From assembly GCA_937959285.1 (NCBI GenBank), contig CALGAR010000158.1, positions 1 to 56,736 on the forward strand: a stretch of DNA of 56,736 bases, in the 5' to 3' direction. This DNA is from an uncultured Bryobacterales bacterium. GTDB lineage: Bacteria > Acidobacteriota > Terriglobia > Bryobacterales > Bryobacteraceae. Both the position numbers and the translations under genes were made by a program. Numbering within the stretch: the first letter of the stretch is position 1; every line of letters begins with the position of its first letter. Positions 34,039 through 43,336 of the stretch are shown in pieces. Under the pieces are notes generated by a model that saw only the letters and a program-made list of their open reading frames with translations, did not search any database and was not told the DNA's origin.

Positions 34039-34138
34039 TCTTCAGTTAATCACAGCGGCTAATCACAGCGGCCTGACCGGTCGGCGGAGACGTTTTATCA
34101 TGGGTCTATGCACCCGACTGTTTTGCAGCAGCTCCGAT
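34039..34138 (+). promoter_or_regulatory. rlmA promoter region and start (intact copy of a duplicated block)
   Basis: It contains a short tandem repeat (TAATCACAGCGGC twice at 34046-34072), then GGCGGAGACG and TTTTATCATG ahead of the ATG at 34108. Conservation between this copy and 32362-32453 covers the upstream part and the first ten codons, which suggests both were functional at duplication. TTATCAT is a candidate -10. Confidence 0.45.
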
Positions 34139-34942
34139 GCCCGGTCTGCGGCGCTGAATTTCACTCGGTGGAAGACGGCGTGACCTGCCGTGCGGGACAT
34201 CGGTTCGACTTTGCCCGTCAAGGCTATCTGAATCTGCGTAGCCACCGTTCCCGCAGGATTCGGTGACTCGGCTGAGATGGTTTCAGCCCGGGCGCAGTTC
34301 CTGGGCGCCGGGCATTACCAGCCTATCGCTGAGCTACTGGTAAACCTTCTACACGACTCCCACCTGAACGGCGACCTTGTGATGGAGGTCGGTGCAGGGA
34401 CGGCTTATTACTTGTCGCGGGTTGTCAACTCGCTGCCCGGATGTCTGGGCCTTGCGATTGACTTATCAAAGTACGCGGCACGACGGGCCGCGCGAGCTCA
34501 CGAACGTGTCGATTCGATCGTGGCCGACGTGTGGGATCGGCTACCGGTTGCGGACGGGGCAAGTGCCCTTACACTCGTCGTCTTTGCTCCTCGCCAGCCA
34601 CAGGAGCTGCATCGAACCCTGCGCCGCAACGGCAGGCTGATGGTGGTCACTCCACAGCCTCATCATCTGATTGAGCTGCGCGAGTTGCTCGGTTTCCTCA
34701 AGGTTGATCCGAGCAAGGAAGCGCGACTGGCGCGAGGGCTGGGGTCATGCCTGCGGTTGGCAACGACGAAGCCGCTCGAATGGACGATGCACCTCAAGAG
34801 CGCCGACGTGGCGGCGCTGGCTGCGATGGGTCCATCTGCACGTCATCTGGATCCAGCCAAGCTGTCAGCCGCCATCGCAACGCTGCCGGATCCTATCGCG
34901 GTGACGGCCGCCGTCACAGTCCGGGAGTACAGACGCTTGTAG
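34108..34942 (+). pseudogene. rlmA: 23S rRNA (guanine-N1)-methyltransferase RlmA, frameshifted
   Basis: The first frame (34108-34266) gives MHPTVLQQLRCPVCGAEFHS, the zinc-binding CxxC...CRAGHRFDFARQGYLNL start of RlmA, and ends at TGA. The frame displaced by +1 then gives FGDSAEMVSARAQFLGAGHY and the SAM domain (VMEVGAGTAYYL) to 34942. Together about 278 residues, the normal length. The family has a continuous chain at this point, so one indel near 34245-34262 breaks the gene, unless it is a sequencing error. RlmA methylates G745 or G748 in 23S rRNA. Confidence 0.8.
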
Positions 34943-35025
34943 GCCCAGCTGTCCGGGGTCCTTAGCTGAAAGCAATCCTTCCCACTCGCCCGGCGAGGCC
35001 GGCGCATTGCCTCCTCCGCCAACGC

Positions 35026-35415
35026 CTATGCTGACGGCTGATAGAGCTGAATCAGATTGCCGCAAGTATCCGAAAAGAGCGCGATCTTGACCGGCCCTGC
35101 CTCCTGCGGCTCGGACAGAAATACGACTCCACGGGACGTCAACCTCTTATAGTCCCCCTCGATATCCGATGTTTCGAAGGCGGCCAACGGGATCTTCTGG
35201 GCAAACATCGCCTCCTGATAGGCCTTCGCAGCAGGATTCACGTTTGGCTCAAGTGACAGCTCCAATTCGTCGGGGCCTTCCGGGGAGACCACAGTCAGCC
35301 ATTTGTATGGCCCCATCGGGATCTCGTGCTTCTTCTGAAAGCCAAGCACCTCTGTGTAGAACTTGAGAGCTTGATCCTGATCGTTGACGAGGATGCTGGT
35401 GAGACGGATTCGCAT
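35026..35415 (-). CDS. VOC-family (glyoxalase/bleomycin-resistance-like) protein
   Basis: A 129-residue protein with the two beta-alpha-beta-beta-beta modules of the vicinal-oxygen-chelate fold: MRIRLTSILVNDQDQALKFYTEVLGF and, after about residue 70, FETSDIEGDYKRLTSRGVVF...FSDTCGNLIQLYQ. The terminal Glu/Gln metal position is Gln in LIQLYQ. Substrate is unknown. It is followed 30 bp upstream on the same strand by an AraC-type regulator that may control it. Confidence 0.85.
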   Translation of the reverse strand: MRIRLTSILVNDQDQALKFYTEVLGFQKKHEIPMGPYKWLTVVSPEGPDELELSLEPNVNPAAKAYQEAMFAQKIPLAAFETSDIEGDYKRLTSRGVVFLSEPQEAGPVKIALFSDTCGNLIQLYQPSA

Positions 35416-35445
35416 CGTGATAATTCCTTCTGATACTCACTCATC

Positions 35446-35922
35446 CTAAGCCGGCAAGGCTCGGCCTGGCTTCTTGAAAATTGCGGAATTGGAAGCAAGG
35501 AAAGCGTCCGGAGGCAATAACGTCATCAGACTGAAGCAACCGGGGAATAGCTGAACCGGAAGCTGCCCGGGCGCCTGAACCATGGCTTTCGCGCGCCGTT
35601 GAAAGTCCGATGGGGTCATGCCGACGCGGTCGTGAAAAAGCGTGCTAAAACTGCCCAAACTTGACATGCCGACCTCCAGGCAGACCTCTGTCACCGACAT
35701 CTCGCGGGATGCAAGCAAGCGTTTGGCCCGATCAATGCGACGTTGAATCTGGAATTGATGGGGCGTACTGCCAAAGAGAGCTGCAAACTGCCGGATGAAG
35801 TGAAACGGCGACATCCCTGCAACTGCCGCGGCCTCCTGGAGGCTTCGAGGCTGGCCCGCGTTCAGAGCGAGAAAGTCACGCGCCGCGCGGAGGCGGCGGA
35901 ACGTGCAATCGTCGAGCAGCAT
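35446..35922 (-). CDS. AraC-family transcriptional regulator
   Basis: A 158-residue protein. The AraC DNA-binding domain occupies residues about 5-110, with two helix-turn-helix motifs: LQEAAAVAGMSPFHFIRQFA, then MSVTEVCLEVGMSSLGSFST and the PSDFQRR end. The usual sensor domain is absent, and a short C-terminal tail of unknown role follows. It lies immediately upstream of and in the same direction as the VOC gene, so coregulation is likely. Confidence 0.85.
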   Translation of the reverse strand: MLLDDCTFRRLRAARDFLALNAGQPRSLQEAAAVAGMSPFHFIRQFAALFGSTPHQFQIQRRIDRAKRLLASREMSVTEVCLEVGMSSLGSFSTLFHDRVGMTPSDFQRRAKAMVQAPGQLPVQLFPGCFSLMTLLPPDAFLASNSAIFKKPGRALPA

Positions 35923-36003
35923 ATCGAATAGAACACATTATCCGACAGGTTGCCGGCGAGGCACGAACCGCCCGCTTCCACGCTTCCGCTTCGGTCGGCC
36001 GTC

Positions 36004-36954
36004 TTACGCAGATCGGAGCGAAGCCATATCGATGGAGAAGCGATACTTCACGTCAGACCGGGCCAGTCTCTCGTAGGCTTCGTTGACCTTTTGGATCGGA
36101 ATCACCTCGACGTCGGCAGTAATGTTATGCTCGCCGCAGAAGTCGAGCATCTCCTGAGTTTCGGCAATCCCTCCGATACCGGAGCCCGAGAGGCTGCGAC
36201 GCCCCATGATGAGGTTGAATGCGGCGACATCCAGGGGCTTTGGAGGCGCACCGACAAGAGTAATGTTTCCGTCACGCCGGAGCAGGCGGAGATAGGCATT
36301 GATGTCGTGATCCGCGGCTACCGTGTCGAGGATGAAGTCGAAGCTGCGCGCATGCTTTTGCATCTGACCAGCGTCACGAGACACGACGACCTCATCGGCT
36401 CCGAGCCGGAGCGCATCTTCGACTTTGCTCTGCGACGTCGTGAAGACGACGACGTGGGCTCCGAGCGCATGGGCAAGCTTGACGGCCATGTGCCCAAGTC
36501 CGCCCAGCCCTACCACGCCAACCTTCTTGCCCTTTGTGACGCCCCAGTGACGCAAGGGTGAGTAGGTGGTGATTCCGGCGCAGAGGAGCGGCGCGGCGCC
36601 GGCGAGATTGAGGTTCGACGGAACACGCAGAACAAAGTGCTCGTCGACGACAATGCTATCCGAGTAGCCGCCATAAGTGACCCCGCCAAGGTGTTTATCC
36701 GGAGCGTTGTAAGTGAGGATCATGTTCGGGCAGTACTGCTCAAGACCGGCTTTGCACTCGGGGCAGGTGCGGTCCGAATCGACCATGCAGCCAACCCCGG
36801 CAAGGTCGCCGGGCTTGAATTTCGTAACCGCCGAACCTACTTTCGTGACGCGGCCCACGATCTCATGTCCCGGAACAATCGGGTAGACCGTGGGCATGAA
36901 ACCGCTCCACTCGTTGCGAACCTGGTGCAGGTCGGAGTGGCAGATGCCGCAGTG
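36004..36954 (-). pseudogene. YahK-like zinc alcohol dehydrogenase lacking its N-terminus
   Basis: From HCGICHSDLHQVRNEWSGFM at 36954 to the stop at 36004 the chain matches YahK/cinnamyl-alcohol-type NADP-dependent dehydrogenases: GHEIVGRV, the structural zinc cysteines CPECKAGLEQYC, VGLGGLGHMAVKLAHALG, and GGIAETQEMLDF. The first 40 or so residues (normally ending in IEILYCGVCHSD) are replaced by unrelated codons, with a TGA shortly upstream. The earliest normal start is ATG 36897, which would omit the catalytic zinc Cys. Truncation at about 36960 is the simplest reading. Confidence 0.7.
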
Positions 36955-37173
36955 GAGAGGGCGGTCATTTCTGTAAAACTTTGGAGGAACCGGCTCTCGC
37001 TCCGCCGTTCATCCCCCATCGCCGTGGCTTGGTTGAATAGCCTTCAGTCACCGAAGTTCACGATTTCCGCAAGCTTCCGGAAGTTTACAGAAACGGCTTA
37101 CGCTTCCTCTTCTTCTAAGCTACGTCTGGATCGGATCGGTCTTCGAGGTTCCGGCAGGAAGGACGAGAGTGGA

Positions 37174-38328
37174 ATGCTCGCAGCAAGAATGTACGGTTAC
37201 AAGCAACCACTAGTGCTGGAAGAGGTCGATCCACCAGTCATTGCGGCCAATGAGGTACTGGTCAAAGTTGAGGCGGCTGGCATGTGCCGCACAGATGTTC
37301 AACTCCTGGAGGGCTATTTCAAAGACTATCTCCCACTCGCATTCCCGGCGATCCCCGGACACGAGATAGCTGGTTCTGTGGAACAGATTGGCAGCCTGGT
37401 GCCAGAGAGTGCTCAGTTAGCAATTGGCGATCAGGTTGTTGTTGCTGGCGGGTGGGGCGACGGCACCTGCCGGCAATGCCGGCGTGGCGATACCCAGATT
37501 TGCGCTCACGGCAGATGGCCCGGCTTCGGCACGTACGGCGGCTACGGTGAGCTTGTTCCTGTTCCGTATCAATACCTCATTCGTGTGGATAGGAAGTACA
37601 AACTGAAGGCGGAAGAATTGGCCCCTCTTACTGACGCCGGTCTCACGCCATACCGGGGAATGAAGAAGTTACGGAGCGCCGGTGTGCTTGGCCCAGACAG
37701 AGTGGTGGCCGTGTTTGGGGTAGGCGGCCTGGGCGCATATGCGGTCCAATACGCCAAGCTTCTCTCATCTGGAGCCACGGTCGTGGCCTTTGCCAGAAGC
37801 GACGAAAAGCTCGCCATTGCCAAAGAGAACGGCGCCGATCACGTCATCAATACCAAAGGGAAGTCACTCGCTGATATTCGCAGCGAGCTCCTCAAGGCAA
37901 CGGGCCACAGCGAGATTGACGCTGGGCTCGACTGCGTCGGCGCGGAAGAAACCATCCAGTTGGGGTTCAGCCTGCTGACGACGTCAGGGGCTTTCGTCTC
38001 CGTTGGCCTGGTCGGGAATCGAATCAACATTCCTCTGTTCCCGTTTGTCGGCCGGGAGTTTACGTATCACGGATCCTTCTGGGGCAACTACAGCGATCTG
38101 AGCGAAGTGGTTGCCCTGGCACAAGCGGGAAAAATCAGGCACACACTGAAGCGAGTCCGGTTTGAAGAAGTCAACGAAAACCTCGAGATGCTCCGTGGCG
38201 GCGACATCATTGGGAGAGCGGTTCTGATCTTCCATGACGCCGCGGATCGGAACCAAGTCGACAAAGGAGAAACCGTTAACAAAGTGTCAGGCAGTTTTTC
38301 CGTCCCATCCGGATTGGAGGGCTCGTGA
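37174..38328 (+). CDS. Zinc-dependent alcohol dehydrogenase (MDR family)
   Basis: About 384 residues from the ATG at 37174 (GGAAGGAC upstream). GroES domain with catalytic-zinc Cys in AAGMCRTDVQLLEGYF, GHEIAGSVEQIG, and a structural-zinc CRQCRRGDTQIC loop with three cysteines. The NAD(P) site is AVFGVGGLGAYAVQYAKLL. The C-terminus runs some 25 residues beyond the usual end (FHDAADRNQVDKGETVNKVS...) before the stop at 38328, which overlaps the next ATG. The open frame reaches back to 36637, but that part is antisense to the truncated dehydrogenase. Substrate is unknown. Confidence 0.82.
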   Translation: MLAARMYGYKQPLVLEEVDPPVIAANEVLVKVEAAGMCRTDVQLLEGYFKDYLPLAFPAIPGHEIAGSVEQIGSLVPESAQLAIGDQVVVAGGWGDGTCRQCRRGDTQICAHGRWPGFGTYGGYGELVPVPYQYLIRVDRKYKLKAEELAPLTDAGLTPYRGMKKLRSAGVLGPDRVVAVFGVGGLGAYAVQYAKLLSSGATVVAFARSDEKLAIAKENGADHVINTKGKSLADIRSELLKATGHSEIDAGLDCVGAEETIQLGFSLLTTSGAFVSVGLVGNRINIPLFPFVGREFTYHGSFWGNYSDLSEVVALAQAGKIRHTLKRVRFEEVNENLEMLRGGDIIGRAVLIFHDAADRNQVDKGETVNKVSGSFSVPSGLEGS

Positions 38329-38750
38329 TGGCTTCAGCCGAGGATGTTGAGACCAGAAATAGGGAGGTCATCCAGGCGGCCTTCGATGCGCGGCGGAATG
38401 GAACGTGAAGCATTTTCGATCTGCTAACGCCAGATGCAACGTGGACGATTGTGGGCAGCACGCCGGTCTCGAGGACCTACACGAGCCGTCAGGAGTTTCT
38501 TGACGCCGTGATCAAGCCATTCAACGCGCGTCTGTCCCGCCCCCTGCTACCGACTGTTCGAGGCATCTACGCAGATGGTGACATGGTAATTGCGTTGTTC
38601 GACGGAGAGGCGATTGCCCGTGATGGAAGACCGTACAGAAACACCTACACCTGGTACATGCGAATGAGCGAGGGAAATATCGGCGAGGTGATTGCGTTCT
38701 TCGATACGATCGCATTCACTGATCTCTGGGAAAGGATCAAGCCTGAATAG
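38328..38750 (+). pseudogene. NTF2-like (SnoaL-type) protein with in-frame TGA
   Basis: The ATG at 38328 overlaps the dehydrogenase stop (TGATG). The frame reads MASAEDVETRNREVIQAAFD, then ARRNGT, then TGA at codon 27 (38406-38408), then SIFDLLTPDATWTIVGSTPV and the rest of a 140-codon NTF2/SnoaL-like fold ending at 38750. Relatives usually have Gly or Trp at the stop position. No restart with a good ribosome-binding site is evident before residue 60, so the product is probably not made unless UGA is read through. Confidence 0.7.
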
Positions 38751-38907
38751 GATCAGGGAGCGCCTTTTTCGTGCGGCAGATCACGCTCCGTGTGTTCGAT
38801 TTGCAAAGGGAGCGGGCGGGCTCTGACGGCTGTTTTCACCCTGCCAGACGGCGCAGTTGAGGGAGGGGCGGCGGCCACCCTACGTCACATGGCCGCCGCG
38901 CGTGGCA

Positions 38908-41900
38908 TCAGAACAGCAGCTTCAGACCGAACTGAAGCTGGCGCGGATCATTGGCCTGCGAAGTCACACGGCCGAAGTTAGCTCCGGCATTGACGTTGGT
39001 GTTCGGGCTTCCAAAGCGCACGCGGTTAAAGGCGTTGAACGCTTCCGCGCGGAACTGAAGGCGCAGGCGCTCGGCGAGTTGGAACTGCTTGAAGACCGAA
39101 AGGTCGACGTTGTTCGTGTGGTGATTGCGCAGGTCTACGATGAGCGGGCTGAGGTTGCCGAGGGTGAAAGGCGCGGGCTGGCTGAAGACGGTGGTATCGA
39201 ACCAGCGATCGAGGCGCTGGTGTGCATCCCCGCTAAGCCTCGCCTTCCTGCCATTGGTGTTCGCTCGGATCGCTTCTGTAAAAATCCCCGCGGTATTGCT
39301 TGCGCTGATCCCGAGCGGATTGCCCGATTGAATCGTCAGGAACGTGTTCACCTGCCATCCGCCAATAATGGCGTCTGCCATGCGGGACATACCGGTTCCG
39401 AAGCGTCGCCCGCGGCCCACCGGGATTTCGAACAATCCGCTGAAGACAAGACGGTGCGGGATATTCACGCTCGAGACAGAGCGGCTGCCAAGCACGTCAT
39501 AGCTGTTCTGATAGCTCGTGCCGGTATCCAGCGACTTGGACCAGACGTAGCTGCCGTCGAACTGAATGCCCCAAGAGTAGCGCTTGCTGAACGAAACCTG
39601 GAGGGAATTGTAGTCCGAAGTAGCGCCCTGGGAGAACAGAGGATAAACCGCGTCAAACTGCGGGTACGGCCGCAACAGTTGCGCTCGTCGGACTTGCGGG
39701 TTGGCCAGAATTCCCGATCCCTGCCCGTAGAACGGATTGTCCACTAGCTGATTCAGCGCGCTGCCGAGCGACAGGTACTTCGGATCCACCTGGTTCAGGG
39801 TGAATCCGCCTTCGCCGCCGCGCGAAAGCTGCCGCCCGCGGTTGCCGACGTATGCCACTTCCAGCAGGATTGCGCCGGGCAGCTCCCGCTGAACGGTGAG
39901 GTTGTACTGCAAGGTGTAGGGCGTGTTCGTGTTGGCGAGAGGTGCTTCCACCCTGCTTCCGATCGCAGTCAATGCTCCAAGGGAAGCGCCAGGCACGGGA
40001 GCGAAGCCGCCGGGGAAGGGATTACTCAGACGGTTGAAGGGCGTGATGCCGTCAATCGTTGCTACCCAGGGAGTCTCGACGCGGAATCCGTAGGGTCCCA
40101 CCGTCCCCTGGGCTGCCAGCGTGCTTGGGCCGAACAACTGCGCAAACCCGGCGCGCACGGCCGTCTTCTTATCCACCTGATAGGCAAGCCCGAGCCGGGG
40201 AGCGATGTTATTGAAATCGCCGTTGAACTGTGTGCGGCTGTTTCCATCGACGCCGACGAAGCGCAGACCACCCTTCAGGTTGGAGTAACCGGGCACTGTG
40301 TCGGCCAAGGGCGACCGGAGGTCCGGATCAAACCAGCTCATGCGGTTGAAGCGTTCGGTGCGCGGCGTGTCGAAGTCGTAGCGCACGCCGAGGTTCAGAG
40401 TCAGCTTGCGCGTAATGCGCCAGTCGTCCTGAATGTAGAACGCGTGATAGAAGCTCTGGGAGGCGACATTCTTCCAGTTCTGATAGAAGTTGCCGCCGGA
40501 GCCCGTGCCAAGAAGAAAGGAGGCGAAACCGTAGCCCGCGGTGGAGCTCGCAGCATTTGGATTTGGCCCCTGTGTCATCCCCGCGTTGAACTGGAAGGTT
40601 CCGGCTGCGCGAGCTTCCCACACGTTGATGCGAAGCATGCGTCCTTCGTAGCCGAACTTCAGCGAATGCCGGCCCACGACCTTGCTGAGGCTGCCCGCAA
40701 GTCCGTAGTTATTGAAGCCGCTCTGGCGATGATCGCCGCCGCCCAGCGACGTCTGACCGGAGATGTCGAAGCGCGGGAACATCAGCCGGTCGACAGCCGC
40801 ATCGAGATCTTTCGGGAGCCCGAGGCTGGACGGCACGAAGCCGAGCCCCTGGTTGTCGTAGAGAAACCGATTGCGTGCGAACGAAAGGCGGAGGTTGAGC
40901 AGCGTGTTCGGATTCAGGGTGTTGGTATAGTCGATGACCGCGTTGCGGCCGTAGTCGTTGTTGTTGATCCGGCCTTCCGCGATGGTGAGATCAGCGGGAA
41001 ACAGTGCCGGGGGCCCGTTGAAGTAGCGGCGATAGGAGAAGCGGCCGAATAAACGCTGGGAATCACTCAGGTTGTGGTCAACCTTGACGTCGAAGTTGTT
41101 CGTGTCGAACGTGTTCGCACCATTTGCATAGTAGTTGTTCTGCCCCGTGCCGGGATCGCCAGGCTGATTCGGAGACGGGAAGTAGCTGAGCACGTTGCGG
41201 GCAACCGGATCGATGCGATCGGCCGGGATGATGTTTCCCGGAAACGGGTCGCGAATGCTGCCAGTCCCGTTCGGGTTCGGACGGGTGCTGAAGGGATCGT
41301 AGATGGTGATGAGCTGCGTAGCGTTGGCTCGCGTTTGGGAGAAGTCGCCTGATCGCTGAAGCGCCGTGGGAACAGTGGTGGTTCGCTCTGTGAAGCTCCG
41401 CTCGCGCAGACCTTCGTAGGAAACAAGAAAGAAGAGCTTGTTCCGAATGATGGGCCCGCTCAACTGCCCGCCGAACTGGTTCCGCTTGAAGCTGGCAAGC
41501 GGCACGTTGCGCTGATTCGCAAAGAAGCTGTTGGCATCGAGTACGGAGTTTCTCAGGAATTCGAACGCGCTTCCGTGCAAGTCGTTGCCGCCGGACTTAT
41601 AGACGAGATTGAGGACCGCGGTCATGCTACGGCCGAACTCCGCGCTGTAGTTCTGTGCCTGCAGGCGAAACTCGCCCACTGCATCGACTGGAGGGAAGAC
41701 CGAGACGCCTGCGAACCCGTTGACGGTCGGGAAGGACGCGCTCGAGCCGTCGATAAGAACGTCGAAGGTGCCTCCGCGCGCGCCGTTGACGCTGAAGCTG
41801 ACGCCGTTGTGAGCGTTGCCGATGCTGCCGGTCACGCCGGGCGTGAGATTCACGAGGCTGTACACATTGCGCGTATTCAACGGCAGTTCATTGATGGTCT

Positions 41901-42315
41901 TGTTGTTGACCCCCTTGCTGATAGACGAGGTGGTCGCTTCGACGAGAGCGGCGTCGGCAGTGACGGCGATGGATTCGGCTACCTCACCGACCTGCAGAAC
42001 GACGTCGACGCGCGCCTGCTGTTGAACGCCCAATTGGATGCCGGTTTGCTCGAAGGTGCGAAAACCAGGGCTCGAAACGGTGACGGAGTAGACGCCGGGC
42101 GGCAGGAGAGGCGCCGTGTAGCCGCCCGCTTCATTCGTAGATACCTCCAGACGTGCATTGGTGCTGGCGTTGGTCACAACGACACGCGCATTGGCGACGA
42201 CGGCGCCGCTGCTGTCCGTGATCGTCCCAACGATGGTTCCCGTCGATGTCTGCGGCCGTACAGGCAGCGCTACGACGAGCATGAGTAGCGTGAGAATGAC
42301 TTTCCTACTGAACAT
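38908..42315 (-). CDS. TonB-dependent receptor, Oar-like with carboxypeptidase-regulatory domain
   Basis: An 1135-residue outer-membrane protein. A signal peptide (about 1-21) is followed by a carboxypeptidase-regulatory-like domain (TGTIVGTITDSSGAVVANAR, about 25-105). Next come a plug domain (about 120-240, including LPLNTRNVYSLVNLTPGV and FDVLIDGSSAS) and a large beta barrel ending in RQLQFGLKLLF, with aromatic C-terminal residue. This is the acidobacterial expansion family resembling myxobacterial Oar. The likely role is uptake of a polymer or large nutrient; the ligand is unknown. It is monocistronic. Confidence 0.9.
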   Translation of the reverse strand: MFSRKVILTLLMLVVALPVRPQTSTGTIVGTITDSSGAVVANARVVVTNASTNARLEVSTNEAGGYTAPLLPPGVYSVTVSSPGFRTFEQTGIQLGVQQQARVDVVLQVGEVAESIAVTADAALVEATTSSISKGVNNKTINELPLNTRNVYSLVNLTPGVTGSIGNAHNGVSFSVNGARGGTFDVLIDGSSASFPTVNGFAGVSVFPPVDAVGEFRLQAQNYSAEFGRSMTAVLNLVYKSGGNDLHGSAFEFLRNSVLDANSFFANQRNVPLASFKRNQFGGQLSGPIIRNKLFFLVSYEGLRERSFTERTTTVPTALQRSGDFSQTRANATQLITIYDPFSTRPNPNGTGSIRDPFPGNIIPADRIDPVARNVLSYFPSPNQPGDPGTGQNNYYANGANTFDTNNFDVKVDHNLSDSQRLFGRFSYRRYFNGPPALFPADLTIAEGRINNNDYGRNAVIDYTNTLNPNTLLNLRLSFARNRFLYDNQGLGFVPSSLGLPKDLDAAVDRLMFPRFDISGQTSLGGGDHRQSGFNNYGLAGSLSKVVGRHSLKFGYEGRMLRINVWEARAAGTFQFNAGMTQGPNPNAASSTAGYGFASFLLGTGSGGNFYQNWKNVASQSFYHAFYIQDDWRITRKLTLNLGVRYDFDTPRTERFNRMSWFDPDLRSPLADTVPGYSNLKGGLRFVGVDGNSRTQFNGDFNNIAPRLGLAYQVDKKTAVRAGFAQLFGPSTLAAQGTVGPYGFRVETPWVATIDGITPFNRLSNPFPGGFAPVPGASLGALTAIGSRVEAPLANTNTPYTLQYNLTVQRELPGAILLEVAYVGNRGRQLSRGGEGGFTLNQVDPKYLSLGSALNQLVDNPFYGQGSGILANPQVRRAQLLRPYPQFDAVYPLFSQGATSDYNSLQVSFSKRYSWGIQFDGSYVWSKSLDTGTSYQNSYDVLGSRSVSSVNIPHRLVFSGLFEIPVGRGRRFGTGMSRMADAIIGGWQVNTFLTIQSGNPLGISASNTAGIFTEAIRANTNGRKARLSGDAHQRLDRWFDTTVFSQPAPFTLGNLSPLIVDLRNHHTNNVDLSVFKQFQLAERLRLQFRAEAFNAFNRVRFGSPNTNVNAGANFGRVTSQANDPRQLQFGLKLLF

Positions 42316-42458
42316 AAGACCCCGTTTGCAGAGGATATCAGGATGAAGTTACAGCTGCATAACAACCATGTGTGTGCGGGGCGGCCGTGCGGGGGAGGTC
42401 GTGGCCACCCGTTCCACGCCCTGATTTCACCCGCAGGAAATGCGGGACTTGCAAAACA

Positions 42459-43172
42459 TTACCTGGCTCTCGACACAACTCCGCTGCTCGCAATGAAAGG
42501 GTAGATGACCCCGCCGAGCACCCCTCCAACCAGCGGCGCTACCCAGAAGAGCCAAAGCTGCTCGAGCGCCCAGCCGCCCGCGAAAACAGCCGGCCCCGTG
42601 CTCCGAGCGGGATTGACGGAGGCATTGGTGACAGGGATACCGACCAAGTTCACCAGTGCCAGGCACAGCCCAATCGGAATCGGCGCGAATCCGGATGGCA
42701 CCTCTCGGTCTGTGGCTCCCAGAATCACCAGGATAAAGAAGCAGGTCAGCACAATTTCCACCACCAGCGCTGATATCAGCGAATAGCCCCCGGGAGAGTG
42801 GGCTCCGTATCCGTTGGCAGCGAAGCCCGCTGCAACGTCAAACCCCGGCTTCCCGCTCGCGATGACGAAGAGAACGGCCGCAGCCACAATGGCTCCGATC
42901 ACTTGAACCACCATGTACGGGATTGCCTCCCTGACAGGAAAACGTCCGCCAACACACAAACCCACAGTGACCGCGGGGTTAATGTGGCAGCCGGAGATGT
43001 GTCCGATTGCGTATGCCATCGTGAGGAGAGTGAGCCCGAAAGCCAGCGCGACTCCCAGGAAACCTATACCCAGTTCGGGGAAAGCAGCAGCCAGAACCGC
43101 GCTGCCGCAGCCTCCAAAGACCAGCCAGAATGTGCCCAGGAACTCCGCGGATAACCGTTTCGATAGCGGCAT
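42459..43172 (-). CDS. aqpZ: Aquaporin Z-like water channel
   Basis: A 237-residue major intrinsic protein with six transmembrane helices and both NPA loops: NPA at 65-67 (HINPAVT) and 187-189 (SVNPARS). The narrow selectivity filter expected for water is supported by His in the second half-repeat region, Arg190 after the second NPA, and a Cys-containing TNASVNPARS loop. The length is normal for AqpZ. An alternative glycerol facilitator is unlikely given the NPARS context. It stands alone, 143 bp after the receptor gene. Confidence 0.9.
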   Translation of the reverse strand: MPLSKRLSAEFLGTFWLVFGGCGSAVLAAAFPELGIGFLGVALAFGLTLLTMAYAIGHISGCHINPAVTVGLCVGGRFPVREAIPYMVVQVIGAIVAAAVLFVIASGKPGFDVAAGFAANGYGAHSPGGYSLISALVVEIVLTCFFILVILGATDREVPSGFAPIPIGLCLALVNLVGIPVTNASVNPARSTGPAVFAGGWALEQLWLFWVAPLVGGVLGGVIYPFIASSGVVSRAR

Positions 43173-43336
43173 GTGAAACCATCCTTTCCGAACAGGCGTT
43201 ACTGCAGCTTCCTTGACGAAAAGCCGTGGCGCGGCTCAGGGCGATTTTATCTCGGCCCGCTCACAAGAGCATCCCTACAGCCGCTCGCGGGCCGGCTTCT
43301 CGAGCACATCCCTTTGCTCACAAGGACACGAATCGC

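Noticed and set aside
36637..37173. Upstream extension of the alcohol dehydrogenase frame
   Set aside because: It is antisense to the truncated YahK-like gene. The ATG at 37174 has a good ribosome-binding site and matches the family start.
33304..38750. Changed genetic code with UGA read as Trp
   Set aside because: TGA ends many genes here in tight ATGA or TGATG overlaps, and an RF2 gene is present. Point mutations explain the in-frame TGA codons better.
38857..39747. 296-codon plus-strand open frame
   Set aside because: Antisense to the TonB-dependent receptor, whose C-terminus is well supported. No domain in the plus frame.
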